DNA from: Brachycybe producta
Lineage: Eukaryota; Arthropoda; Diplopoda; Playtdesmida; Andrognathidae
Reading direction: 5' to 3'
Assembly: GCA_036925085.1 (NCBI GenBank)
Contig: JAUPFP010000004.1
Location: forward strand, 6,152,001 to 6,216,000
Length of the DNA: 64,000 nucleotides
Both the position numbers and the translations under genes were made by a program. Position 1 is the stretch's first letter. Each line of letters opens with the position of its first letter. Shown here piece by piece: positions 1 to 11,839 of this stretch. Under the pieces are notes generated by a model. The model did not search any database and was not told where the DNA came from. It saw only the letters and a program-made list of their open reading frames with translations.

Positions 1-1324
1 AAATAAGGCTTAAGATCGTACATTTATTTTTAACTCCATGTTAAATCCTATACGATCAAAAACCGTCCAACAAACGTTTGAAGAACTCTCGCTAAAAATA
101 ATTTAGAGCAATAACAAAAAACTAGCACGTGCATTAATATATAGGCTTCACGCTGATTCCTTTTTAAAAGCTTAGCACGTGAAATTATTTTTTTTATTAA
201 TTATTATGTGACATCCAACCTGGAGAAACAATTGCAGCGCCTACATTTGGACATTTTTTGCATTAAACACTGTAGCTAGGTTCTTAAACTAAAATACATT
301 GTTAATTTGATTTTCTTTTTAGCATTTTTCACATTTCTAAACATTAAACAAGCCAACTATCACTGCAAATATGTTAGTTAATATTTTTCTCTAATCGATT
401 TTTAAGAAGAAAACTGTCAAGTGAACTTCACCTTTCACCCTTAAACGTTCTGTACAGAGTTTCAATATGGAGAAAATACTGTTTATATTGTATAAATTTG
501 AGTTCAAGCGTTTGTTCGAGGGCAAAATTTATTTATTTTTAAGTTTAGAATTTAGAATAATATTTGAAGTTTTATTTGATTTATCCTCCCAAAAAAGATT
601 CAAAATATGATATTACAACAACAACCGTTGTCACATCAGCAGCTTTTTTTTGTAACACGATAGCAACGAATGAAATACATTTTTCACAACGTTAATTCAT
701 TTGTTTACTGCAGAATATATTTTTTTGTGTGAAAAAAAAAAACATATTGAAAGCAACCAGAAAAATTTTGAGTTTTCACATTTCTTTTGTTCAATATGAG
801 AAGATTTTCGCCTCAAAAATAAAAGATATAAAAATTATTTTACAAAAAAATATGTGTTGCCATGACTTCATTTGTTGAAGTTTGTTATGAATTTCTTGAA
901 GAGAGAACAAAAAAAAAAGACATAAATGTTGTTACTATTCTTGGCACACATTTGACTTCGGGTCACATACACAATATTGCGAGCTTTTTATTCATTGAAT
1001 ATCTTATATTATTACCTACGTGACATTTTTTTGTTTCTGTCAACTAACTTTGCATTTGTTTTTATTTTCTTCTGCATTTGAAAAACAATTTTTTTCTTCT
1101 TCTTTACATTTGCGTAATTCTTTTTACTCGTTGTTGTTTATCATTGTCAACAATAAATTTTTTCAATATCTGGCAATTTTTTCTAAGTTAGCAAATTGAA
1201 AAAAAAAAATATTGAAAATTTAGAAAATTGTAACCGTGCATTGATCCATTAAACCTATAAGCTATATAAAATTTAAATGAGATAGTAATTTTATAAAATG
1301 GTTTTCTTTTTTACTGAAGTTAAT
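1..1324. other. AT-rich sequence, no feature recognised
   Basis: Many A and T runs and no open frame of note. I see no terminal repeats, RNA gene or recognised transposon here. Confidence 0.5.
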
Positions 1325-2009
1325 CTGTATATATGTGGTAGAAATCGGAGCAGCCCAGAGTAATCTACAGTGACAGCAGCTTCCTCTAGAGTAGCGGTCG
1401 CCAACTGGTGGTCCGCTAGAAAATTTTGGTGGTCCGCAGAAAAATCTGGACATTATTTGCATTTTTTTTTTGTTTTATTAATAATAAAACAAAACAAAAA
1501 TATTCTAAGAAAAAAAAATCAGTGGTCCGCGGGATTTAAAATTATGAATTTAGTTGTCCGTGAGGTCCGAAAGGTTGGCGACCACTGCTCTAGAGCATGC
1601 TGCAGCCGCAATCTCATCCGAGTATTCTGCATCCAGTCTTTCTCCCTATTTGAACTAGGAAGTGTTAGAAAGAAACAAAAGAAAGTTGGGAAGGCGAAAG
1701 AAAAACACATATTTACGGTAACCTAACTTAACTGAACCGAACCAAACCAAACCGAACCAAACCGTATCGAATTTAATTTGCGAAAAAAAAGTGTTTTCCC
1801 TCCCCCTCCAACTTTCGTTCCTTTCTAACACTTCCTTCATGAAATCCATGCATCACAGATTAAAGGCGTTAACCGCCTTTGTTAAAAATAGGGGAGAGAA
1901 ATTGGCTGCAGAATACTCGAATGAGATTGCGCCGCAGCAGCATGCTCTAGAGGAAGCAGCCACCGCTGCAGTTTCTTCTGAGCTGCTCAGATTTCTACCA
2001 CATATACAG
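1325..2009. repeat. Foldback (long inverted-repeat) element, arm interrupted by a hAT
   Basis: The left arm (1325-1391 and 1588-1720) and the right arm (about 1790-2009, reversed) match over roughly 200 bp. Both begin near a GTGGTAGAAATC word and both carry a CTCTAGAG site followed by CATGCTGC. The centre (1733-1770) is a run of AACCG/AACCA five-base words. The right arm lacks the 196-bp hAT found in the left arm, so the hAT arrived after the palindrome formed. Superfamily unknown; the outer target duplication is not clear. Confidence 0.75.
1392..1587. mobile_element. hAT MITE with 8-bp target duplication
   Basis: The ends are TAGCGGTCGCCAAC on the left and, reversed, CAGTGGTCGCCAACC on the right, the usual hAT terminal style. 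A perfect 8-bp target duplication CTCTAGAG flanks it (1384-1391 and 1588-1595). The interior repeats the GGTGGTCCGC word and codes for nothing. The uninterrupted target site survives in the opposite arm of the host foldback at 1945-1952. Confidence 0.88.
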
Positions 2010-2257
2010 TATATAAAAATGTGGTTTAAAAAGATCTATTAAAGTAGAAGAAAAAGAAACAAACAAAAAATGACCAAAGAAAAAAAAGAAAAAAAAAACT
2101 CAAGAAAAACATGTTCAAAAGGATTATTACAACATGTATACAGATTAGAACAAAGGATTATCATTTATTTATGTTCACTTATAAAAACCGATATACTTCC
2201 AATATTTCATTTTATATCCAAACAAAAGTTGAAAACAATAGAAACTATTTCTAGACA

Positions 2258-2261
<4 letters not shown>

Positions 2262-2341
<80 letters not shown>
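2262..2341. repeat. (TA)n microsatellite
   Basis: About 80 bp of almost pure alternating TA. Confidence 0.95.
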
Positions 2342-2343
<2 letters not shown>

Positions 2344-3540
2344 TCGTCTAGAATTTTAACCCTTTCTTTTTTATATTCTCAAATAACACAAAGTGAACAA
2401 TAATACCTATTATTTTTTTTTTACAATTTTGAATGACATGAGCTTAAAATGAAAACGAAAGATAGATAATTGCGAAAAGAAATGGGGGGGGGGGGAAAGA
2501 AGGGGATAAATTATTTTATAGACATAAAAAGTGACTTTTATAGAATAGAGAGAATGTCTATGGTGGTGAACTAATAGAGATATTAGAGAAGGTTGGAGGG
2601 TGATAAAAGAACCACCACCTGTTGTGTTGTCCATTTTAATATTACCTTATGGATAGATCACGCATGCTGAAAAAAAAAAAACCAGTGAAAAAAGACTTTG
2701 TCTCATTTGAATAATTTTTAATTTATTTATCTCACTGAATCTGTGCAGAAAAAAAAACGCTAAAACTATTTCTTGTTTGCCACACATGCCACATCAACCA
2801 ATAGAAAATTGTTTTTGAAATGTTACATTTTGATGACTCAACAATATCATTTACATGTTTTCAGTTGTACACATAATTTATGAGTACCATTGAATGCAAA
2901 TAACACAGCAATATAAGCTGAATTCGAAACATATTTAAATGCTCTAAAAGCTCTCAAAATACCTCAGGATTGCTCAACTGGCCTCAGAAATACTAAAAAA
3001 AGCTTGGAAAAACACAAGGATTCAAGAATTTTTAAAATTCGAAAAAATGGATCAAAAGCCATGACTATAATATAAGTCTTTGGCTTTTTTTAAAAAAAAA
3101 CGGCCAGAAGTCCACCTTTTTCTTGTCGAGGGCACCTTTATGAGAGTTTGCACAAGAGCGCCTTATACTTACCCAGTGGCACTGGCAATCGCCCTACCCC
3201 TATGAAATTATCCTTGTTGCCAATAGGCTTTAATTTGTTTTATAACCAAGAAGAGAGTAATTGAATCATATGTGTATTTTTATGTTGACATTTTTAAACT
3301 TTGATTTACTTTTCTAACTGCTAAAACATTATGTTTTTTCTACAATGAATTTAATTACTGTAACTGCTGACTGTGCAACATCTTGAAATGAAAGGGCAAA
3401 ATGTATCTAAGTTGACTTATAGCTAAATACAGTGTATTATGTAGTCGGAATTCACCATAAAACCGTGACACTTGAACTTCAACTTGTATTTTTTTAAACA
3501 GGGTTCAAGCACTTAATTTATTTTCTTGAATTTTGTCCCA
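2342..3540. other. Unassigned sequence with one poly(G) run
   Basis: A run of 12 G lies near 2485-2496. I see no gene or paired terminal repeat in the rest. Confidence 0.45.
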
Positions 3541-3544
3541 GTTG

Positions 3545-3610
3545 CAGCTTAAAGTGGCTTTATAAACATTTATTTTGTTTTTGTCCTCTCAGATGGCGCG
3601 CTTGCTTGGT
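3545..3610 (-). repeat. Fragment of dispersed repeat (minus copy)
   Basis: Read on the minus strand, this carries the GCGCCATCTGAGAGG word followed by an AAATAAA and a TAAAGCCAC word, as in the copy at 34095-34155 and in the interrupted copy at 3863-4300. Confidence 0.5.
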
Positions 3611-3862
3611 CATATTATATTCTATAGGAGATTGAAAATTGATATTTGTCAAAAGAACGTTTTTTAAGAGAAACATTCCAAGTGTTTTAGAAACTAGAAT
3701 GGTTGGTTATAATACTAAAAGTTTTTTTTTTCATAATGCTATCTTTAAAAAATAAACTTTTAATGACAAGTTTGAAAAAGGAGAAAATAGTTTTTCGTGA
3801 ATAATGTTTTTTGAAAACAATTTGTATTTTTACGTAATGTTGTTGTTTCTAAATGAATTCTC

Positions 3863-4300
3863 TTGACGTTTTTGCATTCAAATTTTTCCAAAAAAAAAAC
3901 ATATATATGGAGCAGTAGCATTAATCACTAGTAGCGCCCTAATACCTTGTACAATGTACACACACGAGTTAAATGTATTCAAATTAAATGTGTTTAGGTG
4001 AATTATACGGAATCCAGTTATGGACATGAAAAAAAAATTGACATTATTAATATTTTAAATTGAAAGACTAAATCAATATTTTGTCAATATAGTTTATTAT
4101 ATTTAAGTATTAACTCAATATTTTCAGATTATAAACTGAATAAATTGAATTCGACATATTGTTTGTTTGTCCTTCACAGAGGGCTCTGTAGAACATGTTT
4201 ATTATTTAAATGCATTTAAATAATCAGGCGTGTACTAGGTATAAGAGGGGGATGGAGCAAAATGAATATCTATAAAGCCACCTTAAGTCGAAATTCAGTT
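3863..4300 (+). repeat. Dispersed repeat split by a PIF-like MITE
   Basis: The outer parts (3863-3942 and 4242-4300) match 34046-34155 in order: a TTGACNTTTTTGC word, TTCCAAAAAAA, CATATATG, GCGCC, GAGGGGG and GCCACCTTAA. The MITE at 3943-4241 accounts for the gap. The family is unknown; it could be part of a hAT or foldback. Confidence 0.6.
3943..4241 (+). mobile_element. PIF/Harbinger-like MITE, copy 1 (299 bp)
   Basis: Imperfect terminal inverted repeats run from TACCTTGTACA to TGTACTAGGTA, and a TAA trinucleotide lies on both sides. Six copies in the window share the ends, a GGAATCCAGTTA segment and a GGGCTCTGTAGAA segment. The 3-bp TWA duplication is the PIF/Harbinger habit, which is why I assign it there. 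No transposase is encoded. Confidence 0.8.
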
Positions 4301-4413
4301 ATTCTGTTTGAGCATAAACAATTATGAATGGGCCAATTTAATACTGATTTCATAATTTTGTATATCGAGTAGCCCAGTATGTAGAATGACTGATTTTCCT
4401 CTTCTATAATTAA

Positions 4414-4748
4414 TAGGGCTCGGATTTTTATGCAATATCAAGTAACTGTTTCGCAATTTGTGGCCCAAGTGCCAATTGTGAAATAATCATCATCCTCATT
4501 GCAGCAACCAACAATTATGCTTTTTTTATCAAAAAAGCTGTTTTGAGGCTAGATATCTGGTAACTATCATTTGTCAAGTAGAGTTTTAGCCTCTAAAAAG
4601 AGAGTTTTGGCCTCTAAAAAGGTGTTTTTGATTGACAAAAACCAATAATTGTTGGTTGATCTAAACGGGGGATTGTTACTTCACAATTGGCTCTTGGGCC
4701 ACAGATTGAGAAACAGTTGCTTGATAATGCATAAAAATCCGAGCCCTA
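4414..4748. mobile_element. hAT MITE with 75-bp terminal repeats
   Basis: Both ends begin TAGGGCTCGGATTTTTATGC and stay inverted copies for about 75 bp, including a TGTGGCCCAAG word. A perfect 8-bp target duplication ATAATTAA lies at 4406-4413 and 4749-4756. The 335-bp element is non-coding. A second copy lacking the left end is at 54906-55150. Confidence 0.9.
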
Positions 4749-4756
4749 ATAATTAA

Positions 4757-6470
4757 CATGATGAGTTATGTGTGATTGCCGTTATCAAGGGGTGTATTGT
4801 ATTTTTGCGATGAAAGGTATTTTACATAACAACACCTTCTAAGACAGCGTCAAAAAGCATTATTTTTGACATTTTACAATAAAAACACTTTTTTTTTCAA
4901 CGTGTTTCTGTTAAAACTGAATAAAAACCTCACAATTTTTTTATTTGTTTAAGCTTTTTTCTCAAATTTGAAATACTAAATGATTGTTGTCAATTTTGAC
5001 TTGTTTTCAATGAAATCTCGTATGTAAAATAAATTATAATATATTCATGTTTTTATTATTTATCTAGATTTCTATTCTGAAAAGCATTAGAAGCATTTTA
5101 TAAATACAATAGTTATTTGATTAAAAAGGCACTTATGAATTGCCTAGGATAGAATAAAGAAGAAGACTTTCAATTTTAAAATAACACTGACAAATTCCAT
5201 AACTTATCATTTTAATAAATTAAATTATGATTTCTTATCTTTGCAAATTAAAACATAATTGTTTTTATTTTGAAAAAAATGTTTCCTAAGTTCTAAATGA
5301 GGATATTACCTCATTCTTAATTTTTTTTAAAAAATACATCTGATGCAAAACTAAACTTTTCTAAGTGTTTTGGTTGTTTTTAGTGTCTTTGTTATCCTAG
5401 CTATTATCTTATTATTTGTTTTGAAACGAAATTAAAATGTCTAATAGAAAATAGACTAGCAAAAGAAAAGAGGCTATGAATTTTTCATATTAAAATTTTT
5501 AAATTTAATTTTTTTTTTTTTTTTAACATAATGGGATATATTTCGTTTTTTCTTCGAAATTGAAGTTTCAAAACAGTCATAAAAGGTTTATTTTTTTAAA
5601 AAAAATACCCACATGAAAAAATCCTTATTATGATCTTACTTAGCAAGTCTTGTTTAGTTTCTAAAATACTTTCAAGTAAGCTTTTTTTTAGATCAAACCA
5701 CCTGAGAAAAAAAAAAAAAAAAACGTTGCCACAAAGATTTTAATAGTTTTCTTCATGATGATTGAACTTAAAAGTGAAGTTTAGTAACTTGCATTAAATA
5801 AGCAAACATTCACTTTGACAGTAATTTAATGTACTGTATTTCATGTTGAAATCTATAGAATTCTAAAGTTTGTGCTGTTCGTTTTTTTTATGTAAAACTC
5901 TTACAATAAAAACCATTTTCTTAAAACGTAAGGGCATTTTATAGTCAAAAGCATTATCTAATATAGATTTATGGTTATAAAGTACTTTAAAAGTGGTTCT
6001 AAGTGCAATCTAGGCATACATATATGTAAAAACATTTATATTGGTTTATAGCCTGAAGGGGAAGGAATGCGAGTGGGACGGTCTACTATATATTCCTTAA
6101 TTTAGTAAAGCCCCCCCCCCAAAAGTTATAAAATGTGATGTGTATAAAAAAAGAGAAAAGGGCTCAAACCTTACCCACTAATGTGTTAAAATTGCATTAA
6201 CCTTAATCTACATTTTATTGTGGAAAAACTTCAAAAAATTGAAAAGCAATTGGTCTATGAGAATGTCTAATACAAATAACTGTTTTAAATTCACAAATTC
6301 ACAATCAACAAATCATTCATTCAATGAAAAAGAAAAAAAAAGACTTGAATGAAGTATAAAATTCATTCTATTTTTTTGTTTTCGTTTGCCAAACAAAACG
6401 AATTATAATAGAAAAATGCAACTCTCCACACAACACGAATGAATGAACAGCTTTTGATATAAGAATATAC
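4757..6470. other. Unassigned AT-rich sequence
   Basis: Homopolymer A/T runs, a run of 10 C near 6111, and one copy (5655-5678, minus) of the recurrent TTCTAGTTTCTAAAA word. Nothing else recognised. Confidence 0.45.
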
Positions 6471-6485
6471 ATATGTATATATATA

Positions 6486-6565
<80 letters not shown>

Positions 6566-6570
6566 TATGA
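6471..6570. repeat. (TA)n microsatellite with TG and CA variants
   Basis: About 100 bp of alternating TA with short GTGTGT and TACATA interruptions. Confidence 0.9.
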
Positions 6571-6805
6571 ACATGGTTTTAGGAGGGTGAAGTAGTTTTA
6601 TAGGAGATAAACATGGGTTTAGGAGGATGAACATGGTTTTAGGGAGATGAACATGGGTTTAAGGTGATGAATATGAGTTTAAGGGGGATGAATATGGTTT
6701 AAAGGGGATGAATATTGTTTCAAGGGGATGAACATGGGTTTAGGGGATGAAAATGAGCTTAAGGGGGTTCATCCCCCTTCAACCCATGTTCATCCCCCTT
6801 AAATT
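6571..6805. repeat. Minisatellite, ~20-bp GATGAACATGGGTTTAGGG unit
   Basis: About ten degenerate units of 19-21 bp run head to tail to about 6762. The array then flips, giving two inverted units (about 6763-6805), so the 3' edge can fold. The array sits directly before a Helitron-like terminus, as 3' minisatellites of Helitrons often do. Confidence 0.75.
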
Positions 6806-6845
6806 TCTTGACAGTGAAGATGAAAGTCAATAAAAGTTGTTTACT

Positions 6846-6876
6846 TTACCCGAGCGAAGCCAGGTAGTAATGCTAG
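6846..6876 (+). mobile_element. Helitron-like 3' terminus
   Basis: The CCCGAGCGAAGCC word followed by a short hairpin-like GG tail and ATGCTAG|T resembles common animal Helitron 3' ends (CTRR before T). The upstream minisatellite would be its 3' region. I could not place the 5' TC end. Confidence 0.45.
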
Positions 6877-6892
6877 TATAATATATATAATA

Positions 6893-7240
6893 GTAGTGGG
6901 GTAACCCGTCATAAATGACGGGAGCAAAATTAACAGGCAATTGTGCGCATGCGCGTCGTTTTTTCCTTTTTTTACTCCTTTCATTTCAATTTTCGTCACC
7001 CCCCTCCCACTTTTCTCTCTCTCCCCTCTACACTTTTCAACCTTTGCCCCTCTCCAATTTAATATTATGGGGTTCTTGGATGGGAAGGGTGCAACATATA
7101 GTTGACCTTGAGAAAAAAAAACAGTTCATTTATTCAAATTTATATAAATTCCGATGTGCTTCAATGGTTGTACAGCGTTATCCCAGAAAGAGAGAAAGAT
7201 ATATACATGTAGAAAGACACACAGAGACACAGACCTGGCA
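6893..7240 (-). mobile_element. Short non-autonomous Helitron, copy A
   Basis: Reverse copy of the family described at 11840. The 3' hairpin (CCCGTCA-TTTA-TGACGGG) lies at about 6906-6923, and the last bases read CACTAC rather than the family CACTAG. The 5' end (CCAGGTCTGTG, reversed) abuts a TA-rich stretch. Open frames here are not genes. Confidence 0.75.
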
Positions 7241-7263
7241 AAATATATATATAATATAAATAT

Positions 7264-7874
7264 ATGGTGGCGCTGATCAAGCGCCAAATTGAACAAGCAC
7301 CAAATTGAACAAACGCCAAACTGAATAAACGCCAAATGGAACAAACGCCAAACTGAATAAAAGCCAAATGGAACAAACGCCAAACTGAATAAGCGCCAAA
7401 TGGAACAAACGCCAAACTGAACAAGCGCCAAACTGAATAACCGCCAAAATGTGATAAACACATTGTTAGGTTAGGTTAGGTTAGGTTAGGATTGGTTAGG
7501 TTAGGTTAGGTTAGGTTAGGATTGGTTAGGTTAGGTTAGGATTGGTTAGGTTAGGATTGGTTAGGTTAGGATTGGTTAGGTTAGGATTGGTTAGGTTAGG
7601 ATTGGTTAGATTAGGTTAGGTTAGCTGTAAATCTGCACAGTATAACACACTATAAAAGCTCACAATATTTGGACCATCAGAATTTACAAAAAACCTGAAT
7701 AACCGCCAAACTGAATAAACGCCAAATGGAACAAACGCCAAACTGAATAAGCGCCAAATGGAACAAACGCCAAACTGAATAAGCGCCAAATGGAAGAAAC
7801 GCCAAACTGAATAAAAGCCAAAAATTTGGCGGTTATTCAGTTTGGCGTTTGTTCAATTTGGCGCTTATTCAGTC
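7264..7874. repeat. Foldback-like element built of tandem 16-18 bp words
   Basis: Outer ends are inverted: GGCGCTGATCAAGCGCC at the left and GGCGCTTATTCAGTCGCC at the right. Each side is an array of words of the type AAACGCCAAACTGAAT and AAGCGCCAAATGGAAC (7270-7448 and 7690-7832); the last part (7832-7872) is inverted. The middle holds a TTAGG block (7465-7624) and about 65 bp of single-copy DNA. The predicted peptides here are translations of the word repeat. A third array is at 61660-61892. Confidence 0.7.
7465..7624. repeat. Degenerate TTAGG array
   Basis: TTAGG words are broken regularly by ATTGG, giving a higher-order unit near 15 bp (ATTGGTTAGGTTAGG). TTAGG is the arthropod telomere word. 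Here the array is internal and in phase with ATTGG, so it is more likely a satellite than a telomere remnant. Confidence 0.85.
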
Positions 7875-7877
7875 GCC

Positions 7878-8245
<368 letters not shown>

Positions 8246-9158
8246 ATGTATTTACATATATATAAACACATTGTATGTGTAGGTGTGTGTGTATATAGGG
8301 TATAGCTAAAAGCTTAGATAGCTAAACAATTTATACAGAAGAAGCTTTGAGGTTTTTTTGGTTGTTGTATAAGAATGAAAAACAGACAGACAGACGCACA
8401 CACACAAAAAAGTTTCGAACGAGAGCCATCCACTTTTCGCTCAAGGAGAATGGGGATCGAATTATTGATAAACAGAAGCACAAGAATTGTATACAATACA
8501 CAAGTACTGTACATTGGGAACTGTTGTTATTGCAGTAAATAATAGCCTTTTGCCTTTGTCTTTGGAAGAAGAAAAAAAAAGTGTAGATGAGAAAGAAAAT
8601 TCATCTTGACAACTACTGGAGATGAGAGACTGCAAGCATAATTCCAATGTTTGTTTAGTGGGTATAAATAAAAGCACGTCTTTCTCTCTCTCCCTCTCCA
8701 TACTCCAATAAACATATAACATATACAGGGTGTTGGATGTTATATAACTCAATTTTGTTCTAGTTCTTGTAACTTAATTTTTGTCTACCATTCAGATGAA
8801 ATAAAATTGTAAAAAGTCAATTAACTACTTTTCATATTGTTTAATGTTAATTACCTTGTAAATGTAGTTAAAAATTGAATAAACTGATGTTTTGTTAGTA
8901 CGTTTTTAATTCGAATATAACTAGACCTCGTATTTAAACTCACCACTTTTCAATTTTTCTATAATTTCAAAAATGTGATTTAATTCAATTTTAATTTAAA
9001 TCAACCTATCGTAGTTTTTGACAGGCACACTGTGCATGTGCAATAAATATTATTGAAACAAATCGATATTGTTGTGGCATGTTTACGTTATTAAATAAAA
9101 AATTATTAGTGGGTACCACCACAAAATTTACAAAGTTTTTTTAATTTTGAAGACCACC
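8246..9158. other. Unassigned sequence
   Basis: A TACAGGGTG word at about 8725 resembles mariner ends, but no partner end is seen. Otherwise nothing recognised. Confidence 0.4.
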
Positions 9159-9159
9159 C

Positions 9160-9541
9160 TAAAGGTAGGTTTATACTCCAAACTTTGCTAAGATTTGCAA
9201 GCTTTGAAGTTCTGTAAAATTAGCTCCCCAAAGCTTAGCTTGTTCACACATACATGTGGTCTTGCAAAGTTTACCCTATTTTATGACCTTTATATCCTAT
9301 AAAACAGATACACAAAACAATAGAACCCTTCCCCTTCTGGAAGAAAAAAGGTGTGACTTATTCACCCCTTTTGTCTATCCGTTTCCTGATTGGTGCTTTG
9401 AGTTGCTAAGCTTTGAAAAGTTGAACAATTTCAAAGCTAGCTTCATGCTCTGGCGAAGGCAAAAACCTGAAGCTCTGACGTCATTTTTGAAGCTTCGCAG
9501 GCTGCTTTGCCGCTTAGCAAGGGAGTATAAACCAACCCTAA
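9160..9541. mobile_element. MITE with GGTTTATACTCC terminal repeats
   Basis: The left end (TAGGTTTATACTCC then TTTGCTAAG) and the right end reversed (TTGGTTTATACTCCC then TTGCTAAG) are inverted. The interior repeats AAGCTTTG and AAGCTTCG words. No clear target duplication. The frame at 9256-9561 runs through the element and ends in it, so it is not a gene. Confidence 0.6.
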
Positions 9542-9647
9542 TGCACAAACTGTCACTTTAGTGTAAAATTAAGCATAACAACTTTGACCCCAGAAACATT
9601 CAGTTTCTATTATAAAACTTAAATGCACTTAGAAAATCACAAAGTCA

Positions 9648-9952
9648 TACCTAGTACACACCTCATAATTTAAATGCATTTAAATAATAAATGTATTCTA
9701 CAGAGCCCTGTGGAGGGCAAACAAACAATATATCGAATTCAATTTATTCAGTTAATAATCTGAAAATATAATAAACATAAAAATAATTAAATATAATATA
9801 TAAACTATTGACAAAATATTGATTCAGTATTTCAATTTAAAATATTAATAATTAAGTCAATTTCTATTTGGTTCGTGTCCTTAACTGGGTTCCGTATAAT
9901 TCACCTAAACACATTTAAATTGAATTCATTTTACTCATGTGTGTACAAGGTT
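9648..9952 (-). mobile_element. PIF/Harbinger-like MITE, copy 2
   Basis: Reverse copy of the 3943 family: begins TACCTAGTACACACC and ends near TGTACAAGG. The flanking trinucleotide has drifted. Confidence 0.78.
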
Positions 9953-10256
9953 AACTATAGTCAGGGTAGAATGTGTGTTTCTATTTAAAAACACTTAACT
10001 ACATGGTTAAATTGCATTGTGTCACTTTCTGTTTGGTTCCACTTTGCATTATGACTAACTTAACTGACGGTTGTTTTAATAACATTTGTTTCCACTAGAA
10101 AATTAACTATAATAATCTTTTTAACTGCAGTTAACTTTCATAATGGAAATGTGGTAAATTATTTAGCTATTAATTAGCTATCTTTAAAGTAGTTTGTTTA
10201 TTGGTAGTTTCTGTCGATTTAAAGATTTTTTTAGATACACTTTAATAATTATTATA
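9953..10256. other. Unassigned sequence
   Basis: Repeated AACTTAACT words and nothing further. Confidence 0.4.
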
Positions 10257-11822
10257 CAGTGCGTTTCATATATATAGACGCACCCCAAAAATTGGTTATA
10301 ACTCGAGTTATAGTCAATGGATTCACCTGAAATTTTCAGCATAAAGAGATCATCTTATATTCTAAACTTTCTGCTAGGCAGAAATTTTTTTCTTTAAAAG
10401 GTAAAAATTAAAAAAATTAAAAACTGGAAAATGACCGTTTCATAATTATAGACGCACTAATGAACTTTTCACTTTTATTAATTATTGTGACAAAATAACA
10501 TGCTGAATCATTAAAAACAGTAAGGTATACGACTGTTATGATGTTTCAAAACTTAAAACATTCTTTTTTACAGAATTAAACAATATTTATAAGCAAATTT
10601 ACCGAAATTCTACTGAAAAGGAGCTAAAATGGCAATTTTCAGCTTTGATATTGTATTATCATGTTGTCAATCTGCTTAATCATCATGTACAATGATGTCC
10701 CAAACGTTTTCATCAGGATTTAAGTCCGGGAGACACGCCGGCCATTCGAAAGTGGTGATATTTTGGTTCCGTAACCATTCCTTCGTTAGGTTATTGGAGG
10801 AAACTGGGCCATTTTCTTGCTGGAATACTAAGCAAATGCTATAGAAGCGATGTCATATGGCAGTACATACCCTCGTAACATTGTCTGATAATCACTGATA
10901 TTTATTTGGGTTGAAATAAATGCTAAGCTCGCGTTTCAAAAACTAAGCTGCTCGTTTGAAAGGCACTAAATGTTCCCCATAATATTAGGCTCCCCCACTG
11001 CCGAAATTTTGTTTAGGAAAATATTGTGCTTTTCTCGTAACATCCTTCCAATATGAAGAAAGAAAAAAAAAAACCGTCAGAATCATCGAGATTGAATTTT
11101 TTCACGCACTCAGATATGTCGGTGGTGGTGGCCTAACAATATGCGAAGTATTTAGCGCATTTGAACCAACCAAAAAATAATGTTTATTATCAGACAATAT
11201 TATGATAGTGTTTACTGACCTGCCAAAGTCGATTTCCTAGCGTTAGCTTAGCATTCGAGCAAGAAAATGCACCAGTTCGCTCCAGTAATCTAAGGAATCA
11301 ATGGTTACGAAACCAGAATTATCGCCACTCTCGAATGGCCAGGGTGTCCCCGGACTTAAATCTTACAGAGAACTTTCGGGACAACATCATACAATAATGA
11401 TTTACAGATTGCTATGATTATACTACAATAGCAGAGTTGAAAAGTCCCATTTTAGCTGTTTCGGGGTAGAATTTCTGCAAATTTGCTTATAAATATTGTT
11501 TAATTCTGTAAAAAAGAATGTTTTAAGTTTTGAAACATCATAACAGTTGTATACCTTACTATTTTTAATGATTCAGCATGTTATTTTGTCACAATAATTA
11601 ATAAAAGTGAAAAGTTCATTAGTGCGTCTATAATTATGAAACGGTCATTTTCCAGTTTTTAATTTTTTTAATTTTTACCTTTTAAAGAAAAAAATTTCTG
11701 CCTAGCAGAAAGTTTAGAATATAAGATGATCTCTTTATGCTGAAAATTTCAGGTGAATCCATTGACTATAACTCGAGTTATAACCAATTTTTGGGGTGCG
11801 TCTATATATATGAAACGCACTG
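10257..11822. mobile_element. Tc1/mariner fossil made of two inverted 3' halves
   Basis: Ends begin CAGTGCGTTTCATATATATA and are flanked by TA. The inverted repeats are very long, about 370 bp, and run on into transposase remnants on both sides. On the minus strand (about 10680-10860) the motifs FQQENGPV, TKEWL and LPDLNPDENVWDII are legible. On the plus strand (about 11260-11400) QENAPV and SPDLNLTENFRDNI are legible in changing frames. Both are the C-terminal half of a Tc1-type DDE transposase. Thus the element carries two opposed transposase ends and no N-terminal DNA-binding part. A functional product is not possible from what is seen. Confidence 0.9.
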
Positions 11823-11839
11823 TATATATATATATAATA

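Noticed and set aside
7126-7463. 100- and 111-residue minus frames with FSLAFVPFG repeats
   Set aside because: They are read-through of the 16-18 bp word array and occur in two frames at once.
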